Under the pieces are notes generated by a model. The model was given only the letters and a program-made list of their open reading frames with translations. It had not been told where the DNA came from and did not search any database. A DNA stretch of 36,040 nucleotides from Calothrix sp. MO_192.B10 (GTDB taxonomy: Bacteria; Cyanobacteriota; Cyanobacteriia; Cyanobacteriales; Nostocaceae). This document shows, piece by piece, positions 25,621 to 32,822 of the stretch. Numbering within the stretch: position 1 is the first letter of the stretch; each line of letters starts with the position of its first letter. Made by a program: the position numbers and the translations under genes. Location of the stretch: the NCBI GenBank assembly GCA_030065055.1, contig JASJDS010000048.1, forward strand, positions 1 to 36,040, written 5' to 3'.

Positions 25621-25669
25621 CCTAGGAATAAATTCCCAGGCTCATAGTCAAAGTCTGATAAATCAGACT
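25621..25669. repeat. Double hairpin repeat
   Basis: Two neighbouring hairpins: cctaggaat against attcccagg (25621-25640) and agtctga against tcagact (25652-25669). Their spacing and linker (ctcatagtcaa) match the pair at 22403-22452 (linker ctaatagcaaa), but the stem bases differ in a compensated way. The rest of the 25515-25791 gap has no gene. Confidence 0.55.
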
Positions 25670-25791
25670 GTGAAACACAAAAAATTTCAGTGCATTTTAA
25701 TGTACTTGGACTGTTAGCCTTTAAATTTATTTCAAGGTGGGTTGTTGGACTAAATGAAATTGCTGCAAATTCTCCCTTGAAACATACCCAC

Positions 25792-26184
25792 ATGAATAAT
25801 ATGAATGCTGATAATAAAAAGCTGAAACCAATAGAATGTAATGATAATGATGTTGTTTGCTTTGGAGAAAACATATTTAAAATTGACAAATTAATAACAG
25901 CCGTTCGTAAATTATGTAATCAAGAACTTGTAAATCAACTCTACAATCTTTTAAGTTCTAGACAAATAGATGTCGAAGCACGCTCTTATGAAAAATGGTT
26001 TCATAAAGGAATTGACTGTGAAATCTTAACCCTAGGTGCAAACCATTGGCGTAAAGGAAAAATGAAATTCAAACTCAGCGTTGAATTTTACGTGGAAGAA
26101 GAGGAAGATAATACAAGCAGTGAAACCACAGCAGAATCACCCCTAGATGATATCCGTCGTAAAATCAGCGAAGCTACCTCATGA
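25792..26184 (+). CDS. KGK-domain protein (second of a tandem pair)
   Basis: 130 aa from ATG 25792. The KGK region reads 'CEILTLGANHWRKGKMKFKL' followed by SVEFYVEEEE, and the C-terminal tail is 'SPLDDIRRKISEATS'. The N-terminal part ('FKIDKLITAVRKLCNQ') aligns with the first copy ('LKINKLISSIYQFLGD'). An upstream start at 25690 would add 34 residues read from hairpin-repeat DNA and is rejected. Its TGA overlaps the ATG of the HNH gene (ATGA), indicating translational coupling. Function unknown. Confidence 0.82.
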   Translation: MNNMNADNKKLKPIECNDNDVVCFGENIFKIDKLITAVRKLCNQELVNQLYNLLSSRQIDVEARSYEKWFHKGIDCEILTLGANHWRKGKMKFKLSVEFYVEEEEDNTSSETTAESPLDDIRRKISEATS

Positions 26185-26426
26185 GTAAAACACCCCGTAT
26201 TTCTATCCCCAAATCAGTGCGAGAATACGTATACCAAAGGGACAAATACCAATGTCAAAGCTGTGGTAAAACTCACACAGAAACCCAACTTACCATCGAC
26301 CATATTATCCCCCTCGCTCGCGGTGGTGCAAACGATATCAGTAACCTGCAAACCCTCTGTTTTCCTTGTAATCGCCAAAAATCAGATAAAAGCGATCGCA
26401 GATTCCAACGCCGTTTTGATTTATAA
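26181..26426 (+). CDS. Small HNH endonuclease
   Basis: 81-aa stand-alone HNH nuclease. The motif is complete: 'YQCQSCGKTH', then 'LTIDHIIPLARGGANDISNL' and 'LCFPCNRQKSDK', giving two CxxC zinc pairs and the catalytic Asp-His with the later Asn-Leu...Asn. These small enzymes nick or cut DNA; cyanobacteria hold many of unknown role. The start overlaps the KGK stop by 4 bp, so it is cotranslated with it. It is unrelated to the nearby IsrB element. Confidence 0.88.
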   Translation: MSKTPRISIPKSVREYVYQRDKYQCQSCGKTHTETQLTIDHIIPLARGGANDISNLQTLCFPCNRQKSDKSDRRFQRRFDL

Positions 26427-26578
26427 TTTTGAAAAAGTCATACTAGTACGTCGTGGCGGAAATAAAGCAACCATTTATAAAATGTCAAAGCTAGAAAACA
26501 CAGTAGTTTTGACTTTTGACTTCCGTGCAGCGGCACTAGGGATAACTATTTGAGATTCAGTATCTCTACATTTATTTA

Positions 26579-26804
26579 ACCTGAGTTCGGAATAAGAAAT
26601 CCTCGAAACATCTGATGTCTAGTTGTTCGCTCACCAAACCCTGTTTTAAGTTCTTCTCAATAAGCCATGTTGTTAAGATTAGTCTCATTTATGAACCTGA
26701 TTGACAAAATGATGCCAATTTAATCGCTTCTTTAAGCACTTAGAGTTTGGCTAAATCCTTACAGAATAAGCTTTTAGCTTTTGGCTTAACCCGAACTCAG
26801 GTTA
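26579..26804. repeat. MITE-like element with perfect 13-bp inverted ends
   Basis: aacctgagttcgg (26579-26591) and ccgaactcaggtt (26792-26804) are perfect inverted repeats flanking a 226-bp ORF-less segment. Just after it, 26813-26842 holds alternating 7-bp units (aactccg/aacaccg). The same end motif ccgaactcaggtta recurs near 34585. Non-autonomous transposon remnant; parent IS not seen. Confidence 0.65.
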
Positions 26805-26851
26805 ATTTTAACTCCGAACACCGAACTCCGAACACCGAACTCATAAAAATA

Positions 26852-27249
26852 ATGACTTATGACAATACTCTCAAATATTTAGTAGAACAGTATCCAAAAC
26901 CATTTATTAATTGGCTATTGAAATCTGAACCTACGGATATTCAAATTATTAAAACAGAATTAACCCAAGAACCCATCCGTGCTGACTCAGTAACATTTCT
27001 GCAAACTGCTAACAAAATATTACATTTAGAGTTTCAAACCTTGCCAACTTCTAATCCACCCCTACCCCTGCGAATGTTGGATTATTGGGTGCGGCTTTAT
27101 CGTCAATACAACTGCGATATCGAGCAGTGCATTATTTTTCTCAAACCCACAACTTCAGAAACTGCATTCACCAACCAATTTATTGCTCCCAATACAACTC
27201 ACCGCTACCGAGTAATTCGTATGTGGGAGCAAGAACCCGAACCCTTATT
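26852..27249 (+). pseudogene. Rpn/PD-(D/E)XK nuclease-like gene, 5' part (split by IsrB element)
   Basis: From ATG 26852, about 132 codons of an Rpn-family protein are intact: 'YDNTLKYLVEQYPKPFINWL', 'LKSEPTDIQIIKTEL', 'ADSVTFLQTANKILHLEFQT' with the PD-(D/E)XK-like Asp and Glu-x-Gln core, 'PLRMLDYWVRLYRQYN' and 'YRVIRMWEQEPEPL'. The frame then runs a few codons into the IsrB element and stops. The rest of the protein resumes at 28751. Joining 27247 to 28751 restores one frame of about 288 aa, with 'EPEPLL' then TSPALLPLATLAK, a normal Rpn sequence and length. So this is a recent, clean disruption. The fragment keeps the nuclease core and might still fold. Confidence 0.85.
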
Positions 27250-27390
27250 CAACTAAAACAGCAAGGAGTCCCACACCGTAATCTTCGATTCGGTGTTGGG
27301 AGGAATTGCTGGTTTGATTTGTTGCGTCCTGTGACCAATTTTTCGCGTAGCGAGAAGAGGGGGGAGGACAGCGACAAATCAAACAATCTC

Positions 27391-28488
27391 TTAGGCTGCA
27401 ACGCATAATTTTGTATTCCGTTTAATGAGATGTACTTTTGATGGACTAAACTGTCCTAATCTGTGCCAATTGTGGTCATAAACTGAGATGTTTTTAGTTT
27501 TGGCTGTTTGGGTGTAACCACCAACCCATCCGATATAAACCTTTCCTGCTTTTTCGGCTTTGACCAAATCACCAGAACGAAAACCAAATGGGGTGACTGT
27601 TCCACCTTTTCGTTTTCTGTAATTTACTACATCTGAAACTGGGTTCTCAAAGTGAAGTTGGCGACGGAATACATTGGGACGAGCAATCACTCGGAACGGT
27701 GCTGATGTGACCGTAACTTCTCCCACCCAATGATGTCCACGAGTATTTGCAGTTTGAAATTTCTCAAATCGAACAAAACTACTTGCAGCCAACGCCACAC
27801 CATCATGAGCGTGAGTCTCAGGACTTTGTTTGGATTTATCTTTTTTATCTTTAGCCAAACCTAGGTGTTGTCTGAGTATTGAAGTTTGCCATCCTTGTTG
27901 TTTATTTGTTGGTGCAATTTTCTCCAACCATTGCAACATCATTTTTTGACCAACCATCACTGGGCTAAATCCCCTATCACCTCTAGCTTTGATGTATTCA
28001 TAGGTGATTTGAGTCACAGGAAACAGTTTTACCAATTCCTTGGTCACTCGCAATTCTATTTGTTTATTAGCTCGGATGCTAGGTGGTAATTTGTTTTGTT
28101 TTCTGTTGTCAAACCTTTTTTGGCGATGCGCTCTTTGGTGAAAAGGTAGCTTACGGTTTATGCGCCTACCTCGTCTAGCCCGCCGCAAAATTCGCCTGAC
28201 TGACATTTTTTTTGTCACATCAGAAAAAGGAAGAATCAAATGTGCCATAAACAAGGTGGACTTAGCAGATTGGACACCAACACCAGTAAACTTTTTACCT
28301 GGGTCTAATCCCAAAGCTATTGATTGAGTGTCACATCCAGATGGTTCTACTAATAGCTGAATCGAAAAAATATTGAGGTCATTGCCTACAATCTTGGCTT
28401 TACCTTCTTTTAGCCAACGCCTAGCACGACTAGGTTTTGTTGGCATGAGTGGCTTACCGTTCTTGTCTAATACTGGTACTCGTTGCAT
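27391..28488 (-). CDS. isrB: IsrB, RNA-guided RuvC nuclease lacking an HNH domain
   Basis: 365 aa. The N-terminal PLMP/RRXRR domain reads 'VPVLDKNGKPLMPTKPSRAR' then RWLKEGKAK. The split RuvC nuclease is present: RuvC-I Asp62 in 'IALGLDPGKKFTG', RuvC-II Glu164 in 'ITYEYIKARG' and RuvC-III Asp229 in 'THAHDGVALA'. Between I and II lies an Arg-rich bridge helix ('RRILRRARRGRRINRK'). Only about 60 residues separate RuvC-II from RuvC-III, and no CxxC/HNH motif lies there, so this is IsrB (about 350 aa) rather than IscB. IsrB proteins are guided by omega-RNA and nick the non-target DNA strand. All three acidic residues are intact, so it may be active. The start ATG at 28488 directly follows the omega-RNA region. 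Confidence 0.88.
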   Translation of the reverse strand: MQRVPVLDKNGKPLMPTKPSRARRWLKEGKAKIVGNDLNIFSIQLLVEPSGCDTQSIALGLDPGKKFTGVGVQSAKSTLFMAHLILPFSDVTKKMSVRRILRRARRGRRINRKLPFHQRAHRQKRFDNRKQNKLPPSIRANKQIELRVTKELVKLFPVTQITYEYIKARGDRGFSPVMVGQKMMLQWLEKIAPTNKQQGWQTSILRQHLGLAKDKKDKSKQSPETHAHDGVALAASSFVRFEKFQTANTRGHHWVGEVTVTSAPFRVIARPNVFRRQLHFENPVSDVVNYRKRKGGTVTPFGFRSGDLVKAEKAGKVYIGWVGGYTQTAKTKNISVYDHNWHRLGQFSPSKVHLIKRNTKLCVAA

Positions 28489-28750
28489 GGAGATAATCCT
28501 TACTTTGAGAAGTAATAAGTCCCTTAGCCCACTGTTGCCAGAATGTCCTTGATGGAGGCAAAAAGCGGTGTGGATGTTCCTCCCGCTTTATTGCCGTCAA
28601 GCACTACTAATCAGGTAGTTTGTAGTTATTCCGAGTTAGGGAAACGCTCGGAGGTACGTGTCAGGTAACAGCTTGTGGGCTAGTCATCTCTTTCGTTGCA
28701 AGCTGATTCTTGCAAGCCTACACTGTACTGTACTCAGTCAGTGTAGGTAG
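28489..28750 (-). ncRNA. Candidate omega-RNA of the IsrB element
   Basis: The 262 bp upstream of isrB has no ORF but is rich in hairpins: cctacactg/cagtgtagg (28717-28725 with 28739-28747, 9 bp), ttgcaag/cttgcaa (28696-28702 with 28709-28715), ccgag/ctcgg (28631-28635 with 28647-28651) and agcgg/ccgct (28564-28568 with 28583-28587). IscB/IsrB guide RNAs are encoded just upstream of the nuclease, with the guide at the 5' end taken from DNA flanking the element. On the minus strand the flank is aagcgggagaagtcaa (complement of 28751-28766), within the Rpn gene. Exact ends are not known. Confidence 0.7.
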
Positions 28751-29221
28751 TTGACTTCTCCCGCTTTGTTACCCTTAGCAACCTTAGCAAAAACAGATTC
28801 ACCCGAATCACTGCTAGAACAGATTGCTGTGCAAGTGAGTATGATTGAAGAAATAGCCACTCAGCAAACTATCTCTGTATGTACTCAGCTTCTAGCAGGT
28901 TTGGTGTTTGATGGGGATGTAATCCGTCAGCTTTTTAGGAGGGAAGAAATGAGAGAGTCTGTAATTTATCAAGAAATTCTTCAAGAAGGAATCCAAGAAG
29001 GAATCCAAGAAGGAATCCAAGAAGGAATCCAAGAAGGAAAACAATCCGAATTGCGATTGGTGATGCGTTTGCTAAATCGCCGATTGGGGGAGGTTAATCC
29101 TGAATTACAAACTAGAATGCAAAACCTATCCCTAGAACAATTGGAAGACTTAGGGGAAGCATCATTGGATTTTAATAGTGAGGAAGATTTGGTGAATTGG
29201 TTGCAAAGTAGAGGGATATAG
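28751..29221 (+). pseudogene. Rpn/PD-(D/E)XK nuclease-like gene, 3' part
   Basis: Continuation of the gene begun at 26852: 'SPALLPLATLAKTDSPESLL', 'TQLLAGLVFDGDVIRQLF', 'MRESVIYQEILQEG', then four tandem copies of a 12-bp unit encoding EGIQ, and a helical tail 'LEQLEDLGEASLDF'. The tail is the usual C-terminal domain of the family. The first codon used (TTG 28751) is simply the junction with the IsrB element. Without the element the gene would be one frame. The 12-bp repeats sit in the hinge, where this family commonly varies in copy number. Confidence 0.8.
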
Positions 29222-29580
29222 CGCTACGCGCAAGTCAAAAGTCAAAAGTCAAAAGTCAAAAGTTTACTGCTTATGTTGGCAGGTTTCAGCGTTCAATAAT
29301 ATCCTAACCTAATTGCGTAATGCTATATGAGCTTCTGTCTCTCTGGGAAGATAAAAATAAATGTAGGTTGGGTTGAACGGAGTGAAACCCAACAATACCA
29401 ATTTCTTCGGGTGTTGGGTTTCGTCCCTCAAACGCCACTTCTCTCAACGCGGGGCTCGCGTAGCGTATCCGCAGGATTCACCCGCGCACAAGAGTGGCTC
29501 CCCAACCTACATCTAAATTCATAAAAGTCTGTAAAAATCGGGGTTTTGGATTTTGATATTGCCAGAGTAATTAAAGAGGA
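29222..29580. repeat. Intergenic repeat cluster
   Basis: Directly after the Rpn gene: four or more copies of gtcaaaa (29234-29262), a 17-mer cctaacctaattgcgta (about 29302-29318) shared with 4047-4063, and a long 'gtaggttgggttga...ccaacctac' inverted repeat (about 29363-29512) that includes an inverted copy of the module at 97-123. No ORF is supportable. Confidence 0.6.
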
Positions 29581-30165
29581 TTAATCTCCATACACCCTCA
29601 TACCATCACCAGGTAACAGTGTCAGGGATCTGGGATTGATTCTCTCACCCACGGTAACTTCTATTTCTCCATCCCAAATCTCAATGGAAAGCACTTTATC
29701 GTTAGGAGTTTCGTAATCGAAATATTGGCAGCGTTGAGCATTACGTCTAACAACTGTACCCTTACGAGTCATCTTAGCCGTACCAGAGTCAACACAGCGA
29801 TAGGTTTCTCCAGCAAAGTTTAACTGTTGGGGTGGATTCTGACTGACATCCAATTGATTGTTTGCTTCTAAAAATGCAACCTCAACCATATCGTCTTCTT
29901 CCACAGATAGCCATCGGATATCATCGCCATCCTGCAACATATATTCCATCCAGGTGTAACCATCCACATCATAGGTAAGGCTACCTTCCACTACCCAATC
30001 TCTACCTAAATACTGGACAATATCACCAATTTGCAAATTAAATACGTTACGTTTGAGGGATGGTAGTTCGGGACGTTTTTTCCCCGCAGATAACATCCCA
30101 TTTTGCTGCATTACTAATAAGGTAATACCAACACCAACAATTAAAATCACTGCTAACCAAAACAT
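29581..30165 (-). CDS. DUF4178 domain membrane-anchored protein
   Basis: 194 aa with one N-terminal transmembrane helix ('MFWLAVILIVGVGITLLVMQ') and a beta-rich DUF4178 domain: 'LQIGDIVQYLGRDWVVEGSL', 'YMLQDGDDIRWLSVEEDD' and a repeated half ending 'SIEIWDGEIEVTVGE'. DUF4178 proteins recur beside polyamine aminopropyltransferases and PspA-type envelope-stress genes. Here the spermidine synthase-like gene lies 530 bp upstream on the same strand, separated by repeats. Role unknown; likely at the membrane. Confidence 0.82.
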   Translation of the reverse strand: MFWLAVILIVGVGITLLVMQQNGMLSAGKKRPELPSLKRNVFNLQIGDIVQYLGRDWVVEGSLTYDVDGYTWMEYMLQDGDDIRWLSVEEDDMVEVAFLEANNQLDVSQNPPQQLNFAGETYRCVDSGTAKMTRKGTVVRRNAQRCQYFDYETPNDKVLSIEIWDGEIEVTVGERINPRSLTLLPGDGMRVYGD

Positions 30166-30264
30166 AGTTATTATTCCTTAATTTGTAATTTGTAATTCAT
30201 AATGTTTCTTCCCCACTCCCAACGCCTAAGCTGTCAACTGTCAACCGTCAACTGCCTCCTGTCT

Positions 30265-30600
30265 TATTTTCAAGACAGCCCCCCACAGGAAAATCCCACA
30301 ACCAAGTATGAAAATGGTTTGTGACTAACTCCTCAAGGGCGCACGCAATGCGCCCCTACAAACTCCGCGCCTCCGCGCCTATTTTCAAGACAGCCCCTCA
30401 TGGACAATATTTTGTCCACAACCTGCCGATGAAAATAATTCCCTCACTCTGGGCGGGGAAACCCCGCCCCTACTCCGAACTCCGAACTCCGAACTCCGAA
30501 CTCCCTATTTTCAAGCTAGTCCCCCACGGGAAAATCTCACAACCAAGCCATGAAAATGGTTTGTGACTAACTCCTCAAGGGCGCACGCAATGCGCCCCTA
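30265..30600. repeat. Two direct copies of a ~95-bp repeat, plus partial third
   Basis: Copy 1 at 30265-30359 and copy 2 at 30506-30600 share most bases, from tattttcaag to gcgcacgcaatgcgccccta, including a gggcgca/tgcgccc hairpin. A partial copy lies at about 30380-30437. Between copies are 7-bp tandem units (ccgaact, about 30475-30503). It fills the 530-bp gap between two genes; no ORF is credible. Confidence 0.7.
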
Positions 30601-30695
30601 CTGCGGCTCCTACACCTAAGCTGTCAACCATCAACTAACAACTAACAACTAACAAACATTTTCAAACTAGTACAACAAGTCAAAGGTAAAGAATA

Positions 30696-32288
30696 TTAAT
30701 AAGCAATCCAACGGGAGTCGGACTGGTAACGAACAATCACCGGATGGGAGAGACGATTAACCTCTGCATTACCTAGTTGTACGTCTTTGGGTAATTCAAA
30801 TAAATGGTGCAAAATTGTGGGAGTCAAAAAGCGGGTGTTTACGGGTAGTTGTAATTGGTTGGATTCTACCGGATTGCGGGATGCGAGGACAAATCCCCAA
30901 GGACCAAAACTAGGAACGTCCACCACATAAGGATTTACTTTCAATCCTACTTCAGATAGGGTAGCGGCAATACAACTAAGTACTTTGGGAGCAAAAAAGG
31001 GGCTGGATGCTTGGGTGACTAAAATACCGTTGTCTGCGAGTCTGCCCATTAAACGCCGATAAAAACCTTCAGAGTATAATTTAGCAATAATTTTCTCATC
31101 AGGATCGGGGAAATCTGCAATCATTACATCAAAGGTTTGATTGAGAGCGGGGGCTTTGGCAAAGGCATCGGCATTAATTACTTGTACCCGTGGATCTTTT
31201 AAGGCACCCTTATTTACCTGTAGTAATTGCGGATAACGATTAGCAATTTTAATTACCTCTGGGTCTAACTCAATTACTACTACTTGCTCCACACCTTGCC
31301 ATTTGAGGATTTCTCGCACCGCCATGCCATCACCAGCGCCCAATACCAATACCCGACGTGGGTTAGTGGCGGCGCTCATGGCTGGGTGTACGAGTGCCTC
31401 ATGGTAGCGATATTCGTCTAAGGTAGACATTTGTAAATCGCCGTTGAGAAACAGACGCACATCTTTACCTTTGCGGGTGAGGACAATGCGCTGGTAGCGA
31501 GATTGAACCCGTTTAACAATAGGGGCAGTGTATAAATTATTTTCTAAATTATTGCTTAGAGGTACGGCAAGGGGAGCTAAGGTGAATAGTAATACTCCCG
31601 TGGCTAATCCTACATATCCCAAACGGCGGATTGGGGCAAAATTACGGGCGATCGCAAATACCATAAAAGCGGGGAAAGAGCCTAAAACAAAGGCTGTGGG
31701 AAACATCCCCAGCCAAGGTAAAAATATAATGGGAAAGCCCAGGGAACCAAATAATGCCCCTAAATAATCCAGTGCTAAAATCCCAGCTAAGGCATCCTTT
31801 ACCCCTTCAGCTTTTTCCATAATACGGGTAAGCAATGGTACTTCCAAACCTGCGAGTAAACCCAGAATTACCGTGACTAAAAATAATTCCATCCAGATGG
31901 AACCGCCCATGACAAATAGGGCAAATAACCCCAGAGGTAATACGGCTGTGAGGGGCGCGATCGCTAATTCTACACCCACAAAAGCTAATAATAGTTTACG
32001 CTGTAAAATATCACCATCTGCTTGGGGAGCAATGAAGCGGCTGAGGTAAGAACCAATACCCATAGCAGCCAAAAAACCACCTACAGCAATGCCATAGGCT
32101 AAAGCCGGGTTGCCCACTAGGTAACTCGCTAGGGTTCCTAATAGTAATTCTACGGCTAATCCGGTACCAGAAGATACAGCGGCAGCCATCAGTAATAATC
32201 GCCGCTGAGTCTTATTTAATGAACTGTTGACAGCTGGATCTATCTCTTGTAATTGTGAGATAGAGCCAGCAACGATTTCCTGTTCCAT
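30696..32288 (-). CDS. Membrane-fused spermidine synthase-like protein
   Basis: 530 aa. The first half (about residues 25-235) has about seven hydrophobic segments, for instance 'LLLGTLASYLVGNPALAYGI' and 'LPWLGMFPTAFVLGSF'. The second half is a spermidine synthase-type Rossmann domain: 'QRIVLTRKGKDVRLFLNG', 'VLVLGAGDGMAVREIL', 'VVIELDPEVIKIANRY', 'DPRVQVINADAF' and 'FDVMIADFPDPDE'. Aminopropyltransferases move a propylamine group from decarboxylated SAM to putrescine, keeping an Asp near the DxxDP motif, which here is DFPDP. Membrane-fused versions may act on another amine. No SAM decarboxylase is nearby, so activity is inferred. Same-strand neighbours suggest a loose operon. Confidence 0.85.
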   Translation of the reverse strand: MEQEIVAGSISQLQEIDPAVNSSLNKTQRRLLLMAAAVSSGTGLAVELLLGTLASYLVGNPALAYGIAVGGFLAAMGIGSYLSRFIAPQADGDILQRKLLLAFVGVELAIAPLTAVLPLGLFALFVMGGSIWMELFLVTVILGLLAGLEVPLLTRIMEKAEGVKDALAGILALDYLGALFGSLGFPIIFLPWLGMFPTAFVLGSFPAFMVFAIARNFAPIRRLGYVGLATGVLLFTLAPLAVPLSNNLENNLYTAPIVKRVQSRYQRIVLTRKGKDVRLFLNGDLQMSTLDEYRYHEALVHPAMSAATNPRRVLVLGAGDGMAVREILKWQGVEQVVVIELDPEVIKIANRYPQLLQVNKGALKDPRVQVINADAFAKAPALNQTFDVMIADFPDPDEKIIAKLYSEGFYRRLMGRLADNGILVTQASSPFFAPKVLSCIAATLSEVGLKVNPYVVDVPSFGPWGFVLASRNPVESNQLQLPVNTRFLTPTILHHLFELPKDVQLGNAEVNRLSHPVIVRYQSDSRWIAY

Positions 32289-32421
32289 AGTTATTTCTCC
32301 CCTTTATCTTTATCTCCTTCCTTCCCACCGGGCGGGGAAACCCCGCCCCTACTTCTTCCCTCCATCACTCTTTCCCTCCTACTCTACGAGAAGCCACTTC
32401 GTGTCTACACTCTTTCCCTCC

Positions 32422-32658
32422 TTACTTACCCCTACCGGGACCACCGCCCCGAAAATCCTCGTAATAACTACGAGTAGTATTGGTATATATCCACACTCCA
32501 CTTCTGTTATACCCACCGGACAAGTTGGTTCCATATCGGGGTGAATAGTTTGCCTGTTTTTCTTCCCGCAGTACCAAAGCCGACTTTTGGGTATAACCAT
32601 CAATAATAGCGATCGCAGCTAGAAATACAGCCAATCCCGCAAAAATCTTAGTTAACAT
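32422..32658 (-). CDS. Small secreted or membrane-anchored protein with Gly/Arg-rich tail
   Basis: 78 aa. The N-terminal 25 residues ('MLTKIFAGLAVFLAAIAIID') form a signal peptide or anchor. The rest is polar with several Tyr and ends in 'YYEDFRGGGPGRGK'. I do not recognise a family. It sits between the two-TM protein and the synthase on the same strand, with 133 and 164 bp gaps, so it probably belongs to that group. Confidence 0.65.
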   Translation of the reverse strand: MLTKIFAGLAVFLAAIAIIDGYTQKSALVLREEKQANYSPRYGTNLSGGYNRSGVWIYTNTTRSYYEDFRGGGPGRGK

Positions 32659-32822
32659 TAATACCTCTTTATTTAGTTACAAATGTTTAGTAAAAAATGA
32701 TTTTTGAAATACTGTGAGGGAATATTTTCCACAATCCAAATGAGTGAAAAGTTTAGAAAATAAGCATTTTTTCTTTTGAATTTTGAATGCGTGACTTTTG
32801 ACTTTTGACTGACGCGCAGGGG

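Larger units (their letters stand above)
27250..28752 (-). mobile_element. IsrB (IS200/IS605-like) insertion element
   Basis: A 1.5-kb element inserted in an Rpn gene without target duplication. It contains one minus-strand ORF (isrB), a long structured upstream region (omega-RNA, 28489-28750) and a 3' end with hairpins. Left-end structures: cccacaccg (27270-27278) with cggtgttggg (27291-27300), and a perfect 11-bp pair gtttgatttgt (27312-27322) with acaaatcaaac (27374-27384). Ends are placed by the in-frame restoration of the host gene and are ambiguous by 2 bp (TT). There is no TnpA, so movement would need a transposase in trans. Confidence 0.78.

Noticed and set aside
26181-26426. HNH domain as part of an IscB
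   Set aside because: It is on the opposite strand, coupled to the KGK gene, and about 1 kb from the IsrB element, which has no room for an HNH insert.
26813-26842. Possible CRISPR-like repeats made of 7-bp units
   Set aside because: They are contiguous alternating 7-mers without spacers, the short tandem repeats common in cyanobacterial intergenic DNA; similar ones lie at 30475 and 34561.
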